NCBI GenBank assembly: GCA_050084515.1
Contig: CM114272.1
Span: 49,228,001 to 49,292,000 of the forward strand
Direction: 5' to 3'
DNA length: 64,000 nucleotides
DNA from: Blasia pusilla
Lineage: Eukaryota > Marchantiophyta > Marchantiopsida > Blasiales
In this document: in pieces, positions 48,888-59,712 of the stretch
How positions within the stretch are numbered: the first letter of the stretch is position 1
Layout: the number at the start of each line of letters is the position of its first letter
Made by a program: the position numbers and the translations under genes
The notes under the pieces: model-generated
What the model saw: only the letters and a program-made list of their open reading frames with translations
Told to the model about the DNA's origin: nothing
Databases searched by the model: none

Positions 48888-49392
48888 GATATGAGAACAT
48901 CAATTGAATCTCTTGGTGTTTGAGGAGAGAAGAGAGGAAAGAGAAAGCACAATTTCAGTTTGGGAGAAGGAAATTTTGTCCAAAGCTCAGTGGGTGCAAA
49001 TTTCATATGGAGTTATGACGGTGAGAAAATTTTGGAGGCATTTTTTAGGGTTTTCCCGATCGAATTAGCCATCTAGGTCCGCACCATTTAGAATGATGAC
49101 AAAGGATGGTTTTAAATATCTTGTAAAGCTTATCAAGAGCTTTCCAACGCATCCAAAATCGCTCAATTTTGACATTCTGAGCTCCTGAAGTAGCAATTTC
49201 AGTGTAAGAAAGTGCAATTAGTGAAGAAAAGTTGTGCAGGTTGCTCTCTACAGGCCAATTTCGACTAATTCTTTCATAGAGTTGCTCAATTTTGGCAAAT
49301 TTTAGGTCGATTCCTATTTTAGGAGTGGTCTATGCTTCAATTGAAGCAGTGGAGAGTCTGAAATTACGTTCTTGTGAGTAAAATCGTTCGTC

Positions 49393-49689
49393 ATGGAGTA
49401 TTCCTCAACAACAACCATAGGCGAGAAGCTAGATAAGCAGAATTACAATGTCTTGAAGTTTTGCATGAAATAATTTCTCGTGGATCAAGATCTATGGGAG
49501 CTTGTTACATGCGATGAGACCAAGCCAAAAGGTGACTCAAAAGACTTGAATGTTCATGCTTGGAATAAATAGGGAAGGCAAGTAATCTACTACATTTCAA
49601 TAATGATCAATTCGCCAATGATAGGTCACATTCAAGATGTTCATATTCCGAAGGAGACCCGGGATGCATTGGAGAAGTTGTTTCATATA
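49393..49689 (+). pseudogene. copia Gag, copy B, 5' part
   Basis: The ATG at 49393 opens MEYSSTTTIGEKLDKQNYNV and the frame is kept without shifts to the insertion site, with two in-frame stops (TAA after FCMK, TAG after HAWNK). It matches copy A. The gypsy element cuts it after ALEKLF. Confidence 0.8.
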
Positions 49690-50199
49690 TGTCACGTCTT
49701 TTAGGATAGATCGGTGAGATCTAATAGAGCGCCTTCATGAGTAGTGGAGGACACGCCCAGTAGGTTGAGGGTGACCTGCTTAGGCCTTTGGAAACCTGAG
49801 ATAACAGGTTTCCCCTTCGTTTCGGCTCATTTGGAGCCATATTGAGGAACTTGCTATTTTAGGTAAGTACCATTTTTAGTATATGATTGACTTACTATTT
49901 TTGATAAGTGGCCCTTGACCTCCTACATCAGGTCAAGAGCCAAGGAGGTGACTTGGGAGAATGGTTACCATGGAGAAAGCTTGGGAGAGAGGAGGGGTAT
50001 ACCTCAAGGAGAGAGAGCTTGAGAGCTTATTCTCTCTTTGTTGAACCTCTTGGCATGAGGCGGCGGAGCTATGGTCCCTTGCCTTGTAAGTGTAACCCGA
50101 GCCTCTCATTAGGAGAGTGGGTTTGGTTTGACATGAGAGAGAGTGCACACCTTTGAGAGCTATGGTGTGAGATGGTGTAGAGAGAGATTGGAGCTTACT
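49690..50199 (+). repeat. left terminal segment shared with the 643-bp element at 12.7 kb
   Basis: It begins TGTCACGTCTTTTAGG and includes a TATA-like GGTATACC near 50000, then TTGTTGAACCTCTTGGCATG. It parallels 12708-13224 up to CTTACTTTA, then diverges abruptly. It has the look of an LTR U3-R region. Confidence 0.75.
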
Positions 50200-52678
50200 T
50201 TACAAAAAGAGAATGAGAGAGTGAGAGAGCTTCATGGGGGAGCTCGCTGGTCACTCGCTGTTTTTTCAGGTTGGAGACCGTGTTCCCCGTTCAGCGGCTC
50301 ATGGGAATGCTCACCGGAGCAAGGGCTGCTTTCATTATTCTTTGCATTTGTCGATTTTTCGTGTGGAAGAGTGGCGCACGGAAGCGCTGCCCAATTTATG
50401 ATAGGGATTGAGTATGGGGGCGGGTTGCCCCATACTGATGCTCTCGGGAGCACCATGTAGCTTGCTGATTTGTATTTTTACAGATGTTACATTTTTGTTG
50501 GGAGAAATCAGCGCGGGAGCGCTGCCAAATTTTGTGTAGGAGAAAGAGACATTGGGCTTTACAAAAGTCCCCGTCAGTTTTTACTGAGATGTCTGATTTT
50601 AAATATTTTTTGATACTAGCGTAGGTCGTGAAGTTGTACACGCTGTGCAACAAACAATGCACAATTTGGAGTTGCGAACAAAAAGTTATGGTCATTCTTG
50701 TAAAGCTGCCATTGCTAGGCAATTTTTAGGGTTAAATTGTGCAAACCCTAAATCAGCCGCCACACCGGCGGCGGCCGTCGGCATCATAGTCACCGTCAAC
50801 GGTCGACGGTCAACCGTCACTGTCAACGGTCCATCGTCCATTGTCCACCCTTTGAGTGCCATTTCCGCCATTACGGAGTGGAGGGTCTTCCACGACGTTC
50901 GTTGATTCCTTGACTTGCGTCGCCACCACGTACTTTGTTTTGGCCGCCACCATCATCGCAGTTTCTTCATCAACCAGTGATGGCAGATGACCTCCGGTTA
51001 TGGTGTTTAAGTTTTGATTTCATGCTGCTATGTTGTTATTGGTAGCCGCTCGACGACAATCGAGTATCATGCCGTGACGCCCGTAGTCGCAACGCGCCGC
51101 CGATTGCCGCGCCGTGCCGCTGTCGTATAGTAAAATCAACCAGTGTGTAAACTCCTTCGTCATTAAGTGTTAGATAGAGTTTCATTAGTATTAAGTAAAT
51201 TGGCTTAGAAAAAGGAGATTCTTATGTTTAAACCTCTTTATGATGCCTCTTTTATGCGGGCCCAACTTTAGGAAAAGGAGGTAATAAATAAAAGATGACT
51301 TTATAAAAGTAAAGTAGTTGCTTTAATGAAAAGCAAAAGTAGTCTTGGTTGGTGGCTAGGTTAGTTGGGATAATTTGGAAAATATCATGTGGGTAAAAGA
51401 AGATATTTTGGAAGAGATAAGAGGAAATCTACTTGTGTCAAAATGTGATTGGCTAAGCCTTGAGAGGAAGCCATGTGGCACAAGATAAGATAAGCTCTAT
51501 TTCGTACTCTTGTGGATCCCTTGTGAGTATATAAAGAGGAGGGACCTTCAAAGGTTCATCACCTTCTATTCCACATCTTGAGTCTCTCGTGTCTCTCTTG
51601 AGTGTATGGCTTTGGGATTGCTTGCTCTTCCAATGAGAGTGGATCACCCCTCTTGGGAGAGTAACTTGATCATGGTCTATTCTTCCAGAGGTTTCTAGAG
51701 TGTGGTGTGTGTGTGTGGGGGGGATGAGAGGTTTGTCACCGTAGAGGAGTTTAGTCATACTAAAATAGCGGATGTTTTGGCTTGTTACTTTCCCAATGAG
51801 AGTGGATTACCCCTCTTGGGAGAATAACTCCGCCAAAACCCATTCTTGAGGAGAGTAGAGAATATCTGTCAAGCATGGATAGGGGTGGAGCACGAGCTGT
51901 GCCCGACTTTCCTTTCCTCAATCCTTACCATGTCAAGGTACTCTTTGTAGATAGGCACTGGTTCATTCGCTATTTAGTTTATCACTTTGGGGAGACGTTC
52001 ATGAACCAGGTCATGCAATCTCCAACTCCGGTGATTCTTCCTATCGTCACATATGGAAGGACATGGGATTGTACTTTGTATGTCCTTATATAGCGATCCA
52101 TGGATGTCATTAGGAATTTCGGGGTCCGATGTTACGAAGAAGTGATCGCCTCGGCACTTCCATTTGTGATACCTGTCGTGAGAGAATAGAGAGTGTACAT
52201 CATAATTTTGTATTGAAAAAGGAGAACTTATTAGAGAGTTCACCTTGCATCGACCGCATCTACCGCAGCTAGAAGGCCCGCCCTTGCTCGAAGAAAGATT
52301 CTCGACTACGACACCGCTCGTGGCCGCATCGCACCATCTCGATCGCGGAGCCGCACCATCATTGTGGAGCAGAGTGTGGGTTTATTGTTGATTGAGGAGG
52401 GTATGCCGCCGAGTGTCGCATCCCACCATCGAGGGCCGTGCCGTTCGTCAGAACCCGTTCGTCGCCGCTTTTGCAACGCCGCACGTTCCGCTGGGACCGC
52501 ACTGTCTATCGAGGAGTTTTGAGCAACGTCAGTACGGGAGGAGTATGACTTGCTGATTGGAGGAGTTGTCTCCACGATCGAGTTGGGGTCGAGATTTGCA
52601 ATTGCTGAGGAGCGACATCGACATGTGTTCAGGTTACCCATTCGGTCCTTTACCCCGCACGTGTGAGGGATTAGGATT
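50200..52678. other. 2.5-kb unexplained segment inside the gypsy insertion
   Basis: No coding capacity was recognised. Features: GTCAACGGTC-type words repeated around 50795-50835; a promoter-like GTATATAAAGAGG near 51525; and a direct repeat of CAATGAGAGTGGAT-ACCCCTCTTGGGAGA at 51632 and 51795. It could be an independent insertion, a captured host segment, or an extended leader. Confidence 0.4.
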
Positions 52679-52840
52679 TATTTGGGGATATTGGGTGTGT
52701 GGATGCTGAGAGCATCATTTATGTATGTGGTCTAGGGGACATAGACCTGTGTGAGATGTCCGGAGTTGAGGGTAGGTTGTCGATGAGATGATAGCCTGGT
52801 CGATTTGCCGCACCACGCCGCGTGTTGCCGCACGTTACAC
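52679..52840 (+). repeat. candidate 5' LTR-like segment of the gypsy element
   Basis: TTGGGGATATTGGG ... TGGATGCTGAGAGCAT resembles TTGGAGATATTTTGG ... TGGATGCCATGAGTTAGCAT at the right terminus (60398 on). GAGCATCATTTATGTATGTGG resembles the same region in copy 2 (near 36775). It ends around GCCGCACGTTACA, comparable to GCGCACGACA. It lies about 80 bases before the Gag frame, where a 5' LTR is expected. Similarity is moderate. Confidence 0.4.
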
Positions 52841-52921
52841 GTCTCGGGGAGAGAGAGTGTAGATCGAGTGCCGCATGTTTGGGATGAGTGATTGAGGGAT
52901 TCCTCACCAGGTTCAGAGTGA

Positions 52922-53931
52922 TTAGGTGAGAGGGGCACGAGGGTCATCACGGAGTCCGTTCGGGACTTTGAGAGGCGAGGTGGTGAACCCAAGAGTAGCT
53001 CTAGAGGTTTTACGCGGAGTGGCGCGAGGTTCCGAGGGTCTCCACGTGAGGGACCACCTCGACCTCCTTCTGTGTCATCGTCAGATGAGGGGGAGGGTGT
53101 AGAGGAGTTTGTGAGCACATCGCCACACGTTGTGAGTGATCCTACCAGTTGGGCGTACGAGATGGACGACCGGGATAGAGGACCGCGTAGGTTTTCAGGT
53201 GCAATAGGCACGATTGAGTTGCATGATTTTATAGCAGAGTTTAGGAGTTGGTGCGACTCCCAGTGGGCCAGGAACTCTAGAGAGTTCAACCCATTTACAG
53301 CATGGAACGGTATGTTCCAGCATTTAGAGGGGGCGCCCATGGACGATTACCATGAGTTCTCTCAGAGATATGCATGTGAGATCGAGGCGTGGAGGCTCTA
53401 CTATGACCCACATTTTATGTCATGGACGGAGCCGTTCCCAGATGAGGAGGAGGAGTCAGGAGAGGCTACTGCCTCTTCCACTAGTGACGTTTTAGGAGGA
53501 GTCACTCGCACGGGAGCAGTTGCACCGTCTAGTCGGGTTCGTCCCAGGTTCAACCCTGTGGTTGAGTTCTTTGCTGAGTTGAGGGTGAGCTTCCAGGGGG
53601 TACGGAAGGAGAAGTTGCGGAGCATCCACGACTTCCAGAGGCGCCTGGGTGAGAGTTTGCGTGAGGCTTACACTCGCTTGCGTCGGTTGATCAACGTCAC
53701 TCAGGGGGTGACAGAGGCTCAGGCTATCCAGTGATGGTACGCGATGTTGGACCGGACCCTACGGACACGGGTGCGGGAGGGGGTGCTTCTTATGAATACC
53801 TCCCCTACGTTGAGAGATGTTTTTAGGACCACCAAGAACATTGAGCGCAACATGGCGGAGGAGAGCGTAGCCACCATGGGTTCTGGGCGAGAGCAGTCAC
53901 GATTGTCTACACCACCTGTGCAACAACGTGG
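52922..53931 (+). pseudogene. gypsy Gag
   Basis: This is the capsid precursor. The open frame extends back to about 52922 without an ATG, and its start is unclear. It reads a Gly/Arg/Ser-rich N-terminus, an acidic stretch, then the Retrotrans_gag region (FAELRVSFQGVRKEKLRSIH, REAYTRLRRLI). An in-frame TGA at 53732-53734 interrupts it (probably from TGG), and the frame continues WYAMLDRTLRTRVREG to FRTTKNIERNMAEE. The upstream segment HDFIAEFRSWCDSQWARNSR to MDDYHEFSQRYACEIEAWRL is also part of it. Confidence 0.8.
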
Positions 53932-54020
53932 ACTCTGAGATAGGTCTACTGTGGCACCACGAGCTCAGGGAGGATACCGGGAGGCCGTGCCATAGAGACC
54001 TGCGCCTTCATATGCGGCTC

Positions 54021-54195
54021 AGCAGCAGCTGCCTACTATTACTTGTTGGTCATGTGGTGGAGCCCATCATCAACGCGATTGCACTCGTCAGGGTCATGGA
54101 CGTGTGCCTCAAAGATGGAGGAGGAGATGGTGCTACACCAGGAGGTTATCGGTGTGACTATTGTCGAGGTATGGTCATACACGTGCTAGGTGTTT
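54021..54195 (+). pseudogene. gypsy nucleocapsid: two CCHC zinc knuckles
   Basis: First knuckle: CWSCGGAHHQRDC (Cys-x2-Cys-x3-His-x4-Cys), at about 54031-54069. Second: CDYC, then, after a one-base deletion near 54170, GHTRARC. The restored spacing is the classic Cys-x2-Cys-x4-His-x4-Cys. Such knuckles package element RNA. They lie in a frame different from the Gag frame above, so another shift separates them. Confidence 0.75.
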
Positions 54196-54320
54196 GATTT
54201 ACATCTTGAGTTACGTCGGACCGAGGGCCGAGAGGGCACAGAGCGAGTAGCGGTCCGGTTGGGCCTAGAGATCGTGCAGGTGGTCCCGTTGGGGACGAGA
54301 GCTGGAGTTGCCCGGACAGG

Positions 54321-55021
54321 GTGGTGGAGCTACCCGTGGAGGAGGTAGAGTACCACCACCTAGACGCGCCGAGGGAGATGCGGACGCGAGGTCGGGATGG
54401 TCGCTTTCGGATACAAGCCTCTGAGGAGCAGATTGCCGCTATGGCATTGAGGTTACCCGATGCCGGATCGTGGCATCGACATCATATGGAGCAGCCAGAG
54501 ATCCGGAGGATCTTGGATGGATGTCTTGGGGTTGCCCAGATGGAGACCGCCCGCGATTGTGACGCGCGTGGAGCCCCGCAGAGTTGGATCACACGAGGGA
54601 AGCCGTAAGACAGACTAGGCTTCCTCAGTTTTTCACATTGTCCGAAGGGATGAGGACCCCATCGCTGGGTCCTCATCAAAGTTCCTGGAGAGTTGGTGAT
54701 GTTGTTGGTATGCAGGCACGGAGGGCGATGGGAGAAGCGAGTGCGACGACTCCTATTGTTGATGCTCAGGAGGGGCATGTTTCGAGCACGTTGTTGGGGG
54801 CGGCCATCGTTGTGTACCGCACTCCTTTATTTTCTGCTTTCGATGTTATGACGTTGGGGGGTACGCCCGCCGAGGCTTTTCGGCTGGCCGCTTCACTATG
54901 TGAGCGCGGAGTTGGCGTTCCTGCATCAGGTTCAGAGGTGATTGCAGAGGAGGTGATGGACCTGCCCTTGGAGCGGATGCTCGGGCCGTCCACGTCAGAT
55001 TCATGGCAGTCGGGTCGCTAG
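54321..55021 (+). pseudogene. Gag-protease linker, unrecognised
   Basis: Open stretches at 54321-54608 and 54584-55021 have no recognised domain. They fill the space between the nucleocapsid and the protease and contain EEQIAAMALRLPDAG. I infer they are polyprotein linker. Confidence 0.45.
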
Positions 55022-55022
55022 G

Positions 55023-55367
55023 ATGGCGGAGATGCCCGCTAGACCCGCGATAGAGCGTGCCATGGCTTCTCATGGTGTTGTGTTGCTGGATAACCGAGGA
55101 GAGGTCTTCCAATTTGTGAGTCCTGGAGGTATAGATTTTAGTCCGCAGCGCGTCTTGTTGGATTCAGGAGCGCAACCCTTGATGTTGGGGAAAGCGTCAT
55201 TCAGAGGATTGGGCTTGACGAGAGCCGATGTGGAGCGTTGTCCATTCCGGATACATACATCCTTGGGTGGAGAGAGTACCACACAATATATCACCCGACA
55301 GGAGGTCGTGGTGAGGATTCGCCCGGGACATCCTACAGATGAGTCTGTGGTGCGCGCCAAGCGATAG
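55023..55367 (+). pseudogene. gypsy aspartic protease
   Basis: This is a retropepsin-like protease that would process the polyprotein. The catalytic motif is VLLDSGAQPLMLGK, with Asp in DSGA, preceded by the flap-distal FQFVSPGG. After it come FRGLGLTRADVERCPFRI and VVVRIRPG. The frame stops at 55365-55367. The C-terminal part (family motif around the second Gly) continues beyond in shifted frames. The fold is plausible; inactivity follows from the stops. Confidence 0.8.
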
Positions 55368-55522
55368 TGGCGATGTGAGTCCTCGACGTCTTGGTTGGTG
55401 GAGCAATGTTATACCCGATGGGGTTTTCCCTAGATTAGTGGGAGGAGTCAGCGTCCTACAGACCAGGATGGCAGTCAGGTGATGGGCGCCTTAGCTCATT
55501 ACCCGTTCGATTCATAGGTGCA

Positions 55523-56815
55523 GTGATCGAGCAACGGCCAGGAGAGATGGCGACCTTAGCAGCATCTAGCAGTGCCATCACTTGGCCTAGTGATTTGATT
55601 GAGGGACATGTCCATGCGGAGGATACTCCCATTCCTGACATTTCTATGGAGAGGAGTGTTATGGTAGTTGCATCATTCCGTGGAGGAGAGGTGCCGATGT
55701 GGGGCTCGACTGAGGAGCTTCAACGATTGGCAGATGAGCACGTGCACACCGCGTGGAGCGAGGCGTTTGCACCGGAGCGTGATGGGTTTGAGGAACCCGA
55801 GGTAGCAAGGAGTGCTACGATGACACCCTTGGATACCACACCCATTGTGTGGTGTACCCCAGAGGAGGGTATTCGAGTGTTAGATCTCTTTGGAGGGATT
55901 AGCACCGGGTTAGCTGTTGTTTTGCACGCAGGAGTTCGGGTACAGCAGTACCTGTATGTGGAGAGTGATGATGTTGCGAGGCGCGTCTCACTACAACATG
56001 TGGCGCAATTACGGCTACATTTTCCCGACTTATTTATGGTCCAGCGATCTGGGGTACCAGAGTTCCCTACCGAGGGATATTTTGTTGTTGGGGGCGCAAG
56101 ACTTAGAGCGGGTAGGGACCATTGATTTGGTCATTGCCGGTTGGCCATGTCAGGGCCAATCGAGTGCTGGACGAGGCAGCGGGTTGGCTGACACTCGGTC
56201 CAGGTTGTTTTGGAAGATGTTGAGGGTCTTACGGCAGTTGCAAGAGCACTAGTCTCGTTCTCCTGCCTACATTCTGGAGAATGTGCCGATCTTAGGAGAC
56301 TCCAGGTCACGGGTGGTGACGAGTGCTCATCAGGTGCGTGCCTGAATCGGCCCAGCAGTGTTCTTGGATGCGGCAAATGTGCGTTTTAGAGCCCATCGCC
56401 CGCGTCTATGGTGTACCAACTTGGTGCCCCATGCGGTGTTATGGAGGGCGTATGCGAGAGTGGAGCGCCCCTCCCCTTTGTTAGTGGATTCCATTCTGGA
56501 TCCAGGTCGTCGATCACTGCAAGCGGTGAGGCACGATGATCGACCACCGCCGATCGTGGTCACGGGTAGGCAGCGCGCAGCGACTTTGCCCACGTTTGTG
56601 AGTTTTCCCACTTCCTATGCATACAAGGAGGCCGGTCCTTGCTTGGTTTGGGATGACTAGGTTCAGCGGTTGGTGGAGCCCAACACCGACAAAGAGAGCG
56701 AGCGATGGGATTTCCCACAGGAATGACGGCACTACCATCAGTGTCAGAGGCATCACGACGCCATGTCTTGGGTCAGGCGATAGACCTGAATCGCTTTGAC
56801 ATGGATCCTCAGCTT
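55523..56815 (+). pseudogene. retroelement-encoded C5 cytosine DNA methyltransferase (DNMT3-like)
   Basis: This enzyme would transfer a methyl group from S-adenosylmethionine to cytosine C5. Motifs in order are: I, RVLDLFGGISTGL (near 55876); II, YLYVESDDVARR; IV, DLVIAGWPCQGQSSAGRG with the catalytic Cys codon at 56148-56150; VI, YILENVP (about 56268); VIII-like, HRPRLWCTN; then LPTFVSFPTSYAYKEAGP; IX, ERAMGFPTG (about 56697); and X, RRHVLGQAIDLN (about 56755). The ENV and PCQ residues are intact. A frameshift (about 56030-56070), stops at 56250, 56343 and 56658, and another shift near 56680 break it. It sits between protease and RT in the same orientation, so it was part of the polyprotein. 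No target-recognition specificity can be read from sequence. Confidence 0.9.
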
Positions 56816-57159
56816 GGGAGTGGCGAGCAAAGATCGTATGAGATCGCGTGAGATCACAACGGTTGCGTTGGAGAGCCCCATGCCTACCGAGATGGTGGAG
56901 GCGAAGGTGGTGGTTGGGGCGAGACCCGAGGAGATCTACGCACAGGGGGAGATCGGGGAGAGACACCCTTGGACTTCTTGGGATGTTTTGAAGGTACGCA
57001 AGGAGATGATAGCCACAACATCGGCGTGGTTTGCACCTTTGCACATGGAGGAGATCGAGTTTGCGTTGGCTGCGGGGAGAGCGGCCGAGTGTTGTTGTTC
57101 GAGACGGGGTTGCACCATAGCAACCACCGATACCCGCGCCGGAGAGTCCTAACGTAGTC
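56816..57159 (+). pseudogene. methyltransferase-RT linker, unrecognised
   Basis: The open frame includes TEMVEAKVVVGARPEEIYAQ and HMEEIEFALAAGRAAE. No known domain. It connects the methyltransferase to the RT. Confidence 0.4.
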
Positions 57160-58590
57160 ACGATGGAGACTTGGGAGCCAAATATGGACCCTAAGTTGAC
57201 AAGAGGAGAGCGGCGCCGAATACATCAGTTCCTCAGGAGTTATAGGAGCTGCTTTGCGTTTAGCATGGAGGATTTGGGTACGTTGAAGGGACCGGGATCC
57301 GCATTGAGTTGTCGAGTGATATGCCGATCTTGAAGCGACCCAACAGTCTGATGATATGGAGAGGGCTCGATTGAGTAGGAGCAGGACTTGGTCGGAGCAG
57401 GACTAGTGGAGATGTCGCATGGGGAGTATGCATCTGCCACTGTCATGCGCGCCAAGAAGGATGTGCATGGCAACTGGACGGATAGGCGGATGTGTGGGGA
57501 TTACTGACCTATCAATCGGCAGACAAAGTCCGATAGGTATGCCATGCCCACCCCTGAGGAGATCTTTGATGCGATTGGTTACGCAAAGGTCTTCACTTCA
57601 TTGGATTTGCAAGCCGGATACCATCACCGCCTATCGATTGGAGGACAGCGTAAGACGGCATTTTGGGGCATTGATCCTCACGGGAAGGATTGTTTGTACC
57701 AGTGGCGGTTCTTACCATTTAGGTTAAAGAATGCCCCGGCTGAGTTTCAGAGGGTCATGGATAGGATCTTGGCTGGTCTGGATTTTTCTAGGTGTTATAT
57801 TGATGACATCGTAGTCTTTAGCGCCACGGTTGAGGAGCATGAGCAACATCTAGAGGAGGTGTTTCGACGATTGCAATTACATGGGCTGAAGCTACATCCA
57901 GGCAAGTGCAAGTTCTTCTACGACCAGATTGAGTACTTGGGTCATATGATATACACAGGGGGCCTTGGTGTTCAGCAGACGAAGGTAGAGGCTATCTCAC
58001 GCATTCCACGCCCTACAGATGTGAGCCGTGTTCGTGCATTCATGGGATTGGCGAACTTCTATCGGCGATACGTCAAGGGATTCAGTTCGATTGCGAAGCC
58101 GCTGACCTTGCTGACCAAGGTGGATCACGAGTGGCACTGGGGGGATGAGTAGGAGCGAGCATTTCAGTTGCTCAAGGACAGGTTGACGTCCGCACCCATC
58201 TTGAGGAGACCGATCAAGGGGCGTCCTTTCCAGTTGCACACAGATTGGAGCATGTTGGAGCTTGGAGCGGTGCTCACCCAGCATGATGATGAGGGTAGAG
58301 AGTTTGTGTTGGCTTACGCTAGCCGCTCGAACAACGCTTGAGAGGCGAAGTACAGCTCGTATGAGGGTGAGTGCTTGGCTACAGTGTGGGCTGTCGCGCA
58401 TTTCAGACGTTACTTATTCGGCAACCCCTTTACCATCATCACTGATCATCAACCACTGAAGTGGTTGGAGTCCGACAAGCTTACAGGGAAGCTTGCGAGA
58501 TGGGCTCTGTTGTTGCAGGAGTATGATTTTCAGGTGGTACATATACTTGGGACGCTCAACCAGGATGCGAGATGGGTTGAGTCGTAACCC
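57160..58590 (+). pseudogene. gypsy reverse transcriptase and RNase H
   Basis: The N-terminal WEPNMDPKLTRGERRRIHQF and FLRSYRSCFAFSMEDLG are typical of Ty3/gypsy. After frameshifts the frame 57544-58152 is open: FTSLDLQAGYHHRLS, KTAFWGIDPHG, FLPFRLKNAPAEFQRVMD, then YIDDIVVFS with the YIDD active site. FMGLANFYRRYVKGFS and the connection domain follow. RNase H carries LHTDWSMLELGAVLTQ, YSSYEGECLATVWAVAHFRR and FTIITDHQPLKWLE (acidic residues Asp, Glu, Asp). In-frame stops occur at 58150 (TAG) and about 58339 (TGA). Confidence 0.9.
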
Positions 58591-59712
58591 ATGCCCAGTC
58601 GGCCGAGATGCGATCGGAGCTCGATGGCATGGAGAGAGTGATGAGGAGTCGGTGCCAGGATGGCACGCGTCAGCCTATTTAGGCATGTTGGCTATGGAGA
58701 GCCAGAGTGTGGAGACTTCGATCGCGAGGTCTAGTGGAGAGTCCTTGGATCCCGAGGCCAGTGAGGACACGACAAGTGGCCAAGATATTCATGATGATGG
58801 AGTAGTCTTAGAGTACCTTCGTACTGGCAGCCTTGCGAGCACCATGGATGCTAGAGAGCGGGATCGGATCCCCTGCCGGGCCAGACGGTTCCGTTGGGAG
58901 GGGACACATGTTTTGAGGGTTTGGGAGGATGGCAGAGTGCAGCGTAGTGCCGCATCCCGCAGAGAGCACGACTAGTGCAGCATGCCCACGAGGAGTTGGG
59001 TCACTTTGGGGTGAAGCGGACGTATAGCTTGCTCCAGATTCAATATTGGTGGCGAGGCATGCAGACTGACGTTCAGCAATTTGTTGCGAGGTGCATGGTG
59101 TGTGATCGGGTCCGAGCATCGTTCAATGCTCCGACTCCACAGTTGCATCCATTACCGATCATGGGCTTAGGGTATAGATGGAGTTTGGATTTTGCAGGAC
59201 CCTTGCCCTTGACGGAGCGTCACAGTCGTTATCTGTTGGTGATGGTCGAGTACTTCTCGAAGTGGATCGAGTTGGTTGCATTTCGACAAAGCGAGTGAGG
59301 GAGTAGCTTATGCCTTCCTTGTGAGTCTTTGAGTCATTATGGCGCACCGGTTGAGTGTTGTTGATGACCAGGTACCGAAGTTCAGCGGTGAGTTCTAGGC
59401 CTTGTGTGATCGGGGCGATCGACCACCGCGACGACTTCGCGAGATCATCCCGAGGCGGATGGATTAGCGGAGAGAGTTGTGCAGACGGTGAAGAGGGTTT
59501 ACGCAAGTATGGCTTGCGAGAGAGGTCACCTAGGAGATTGGAACCTCCGTTGCCATGGTTGGCGATGGGATCTGGATTCAGCGAGACATGCATCCTTAGC
59601 GTCTTTTTCACCGTACTTGCTACTTTATGGCCGAGAGCCCGATTTACCTGCGGCCATTCGTCGAGATGCTGGTGAGGTGCTAAACCTTGATGACCCAGAT
59701 GTATGGGTGTGA
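58591..59712 (+). pseudogene. gypsy integrase
   Basis: The zinc-binding domain reads HEELGHFGVKRTYSLLQIQY ... CMVC (HHCC). The catalytic core starts SLDFAGPLPLTE with the first Asp, then VMVEYFSKWIELVAF. After frameshifts the second Asp region has decayed (copy 2 keeps LIDQG at this place). DGLAERVVQTVKR supplies the third acidic residue. FSPYLLLYGREPDLP marks the end of the core. It would insert element DNA into the host genome. Confidence 0.85.

Noticed and set aside
51139-51870. Separate complete LTR within the 2.5-kb segment
   Set aside because: A TATA-like box and an LTR-like look are present, but I found no second copy, primer site or target duplication to support it.
55523-56815. Methyltransferase as an ordinary host gene
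   Set aside because: It lies in the same strand and order between gypsy protease and RT with no intron or promoter sign, inside an insertion bounded by target duplications.
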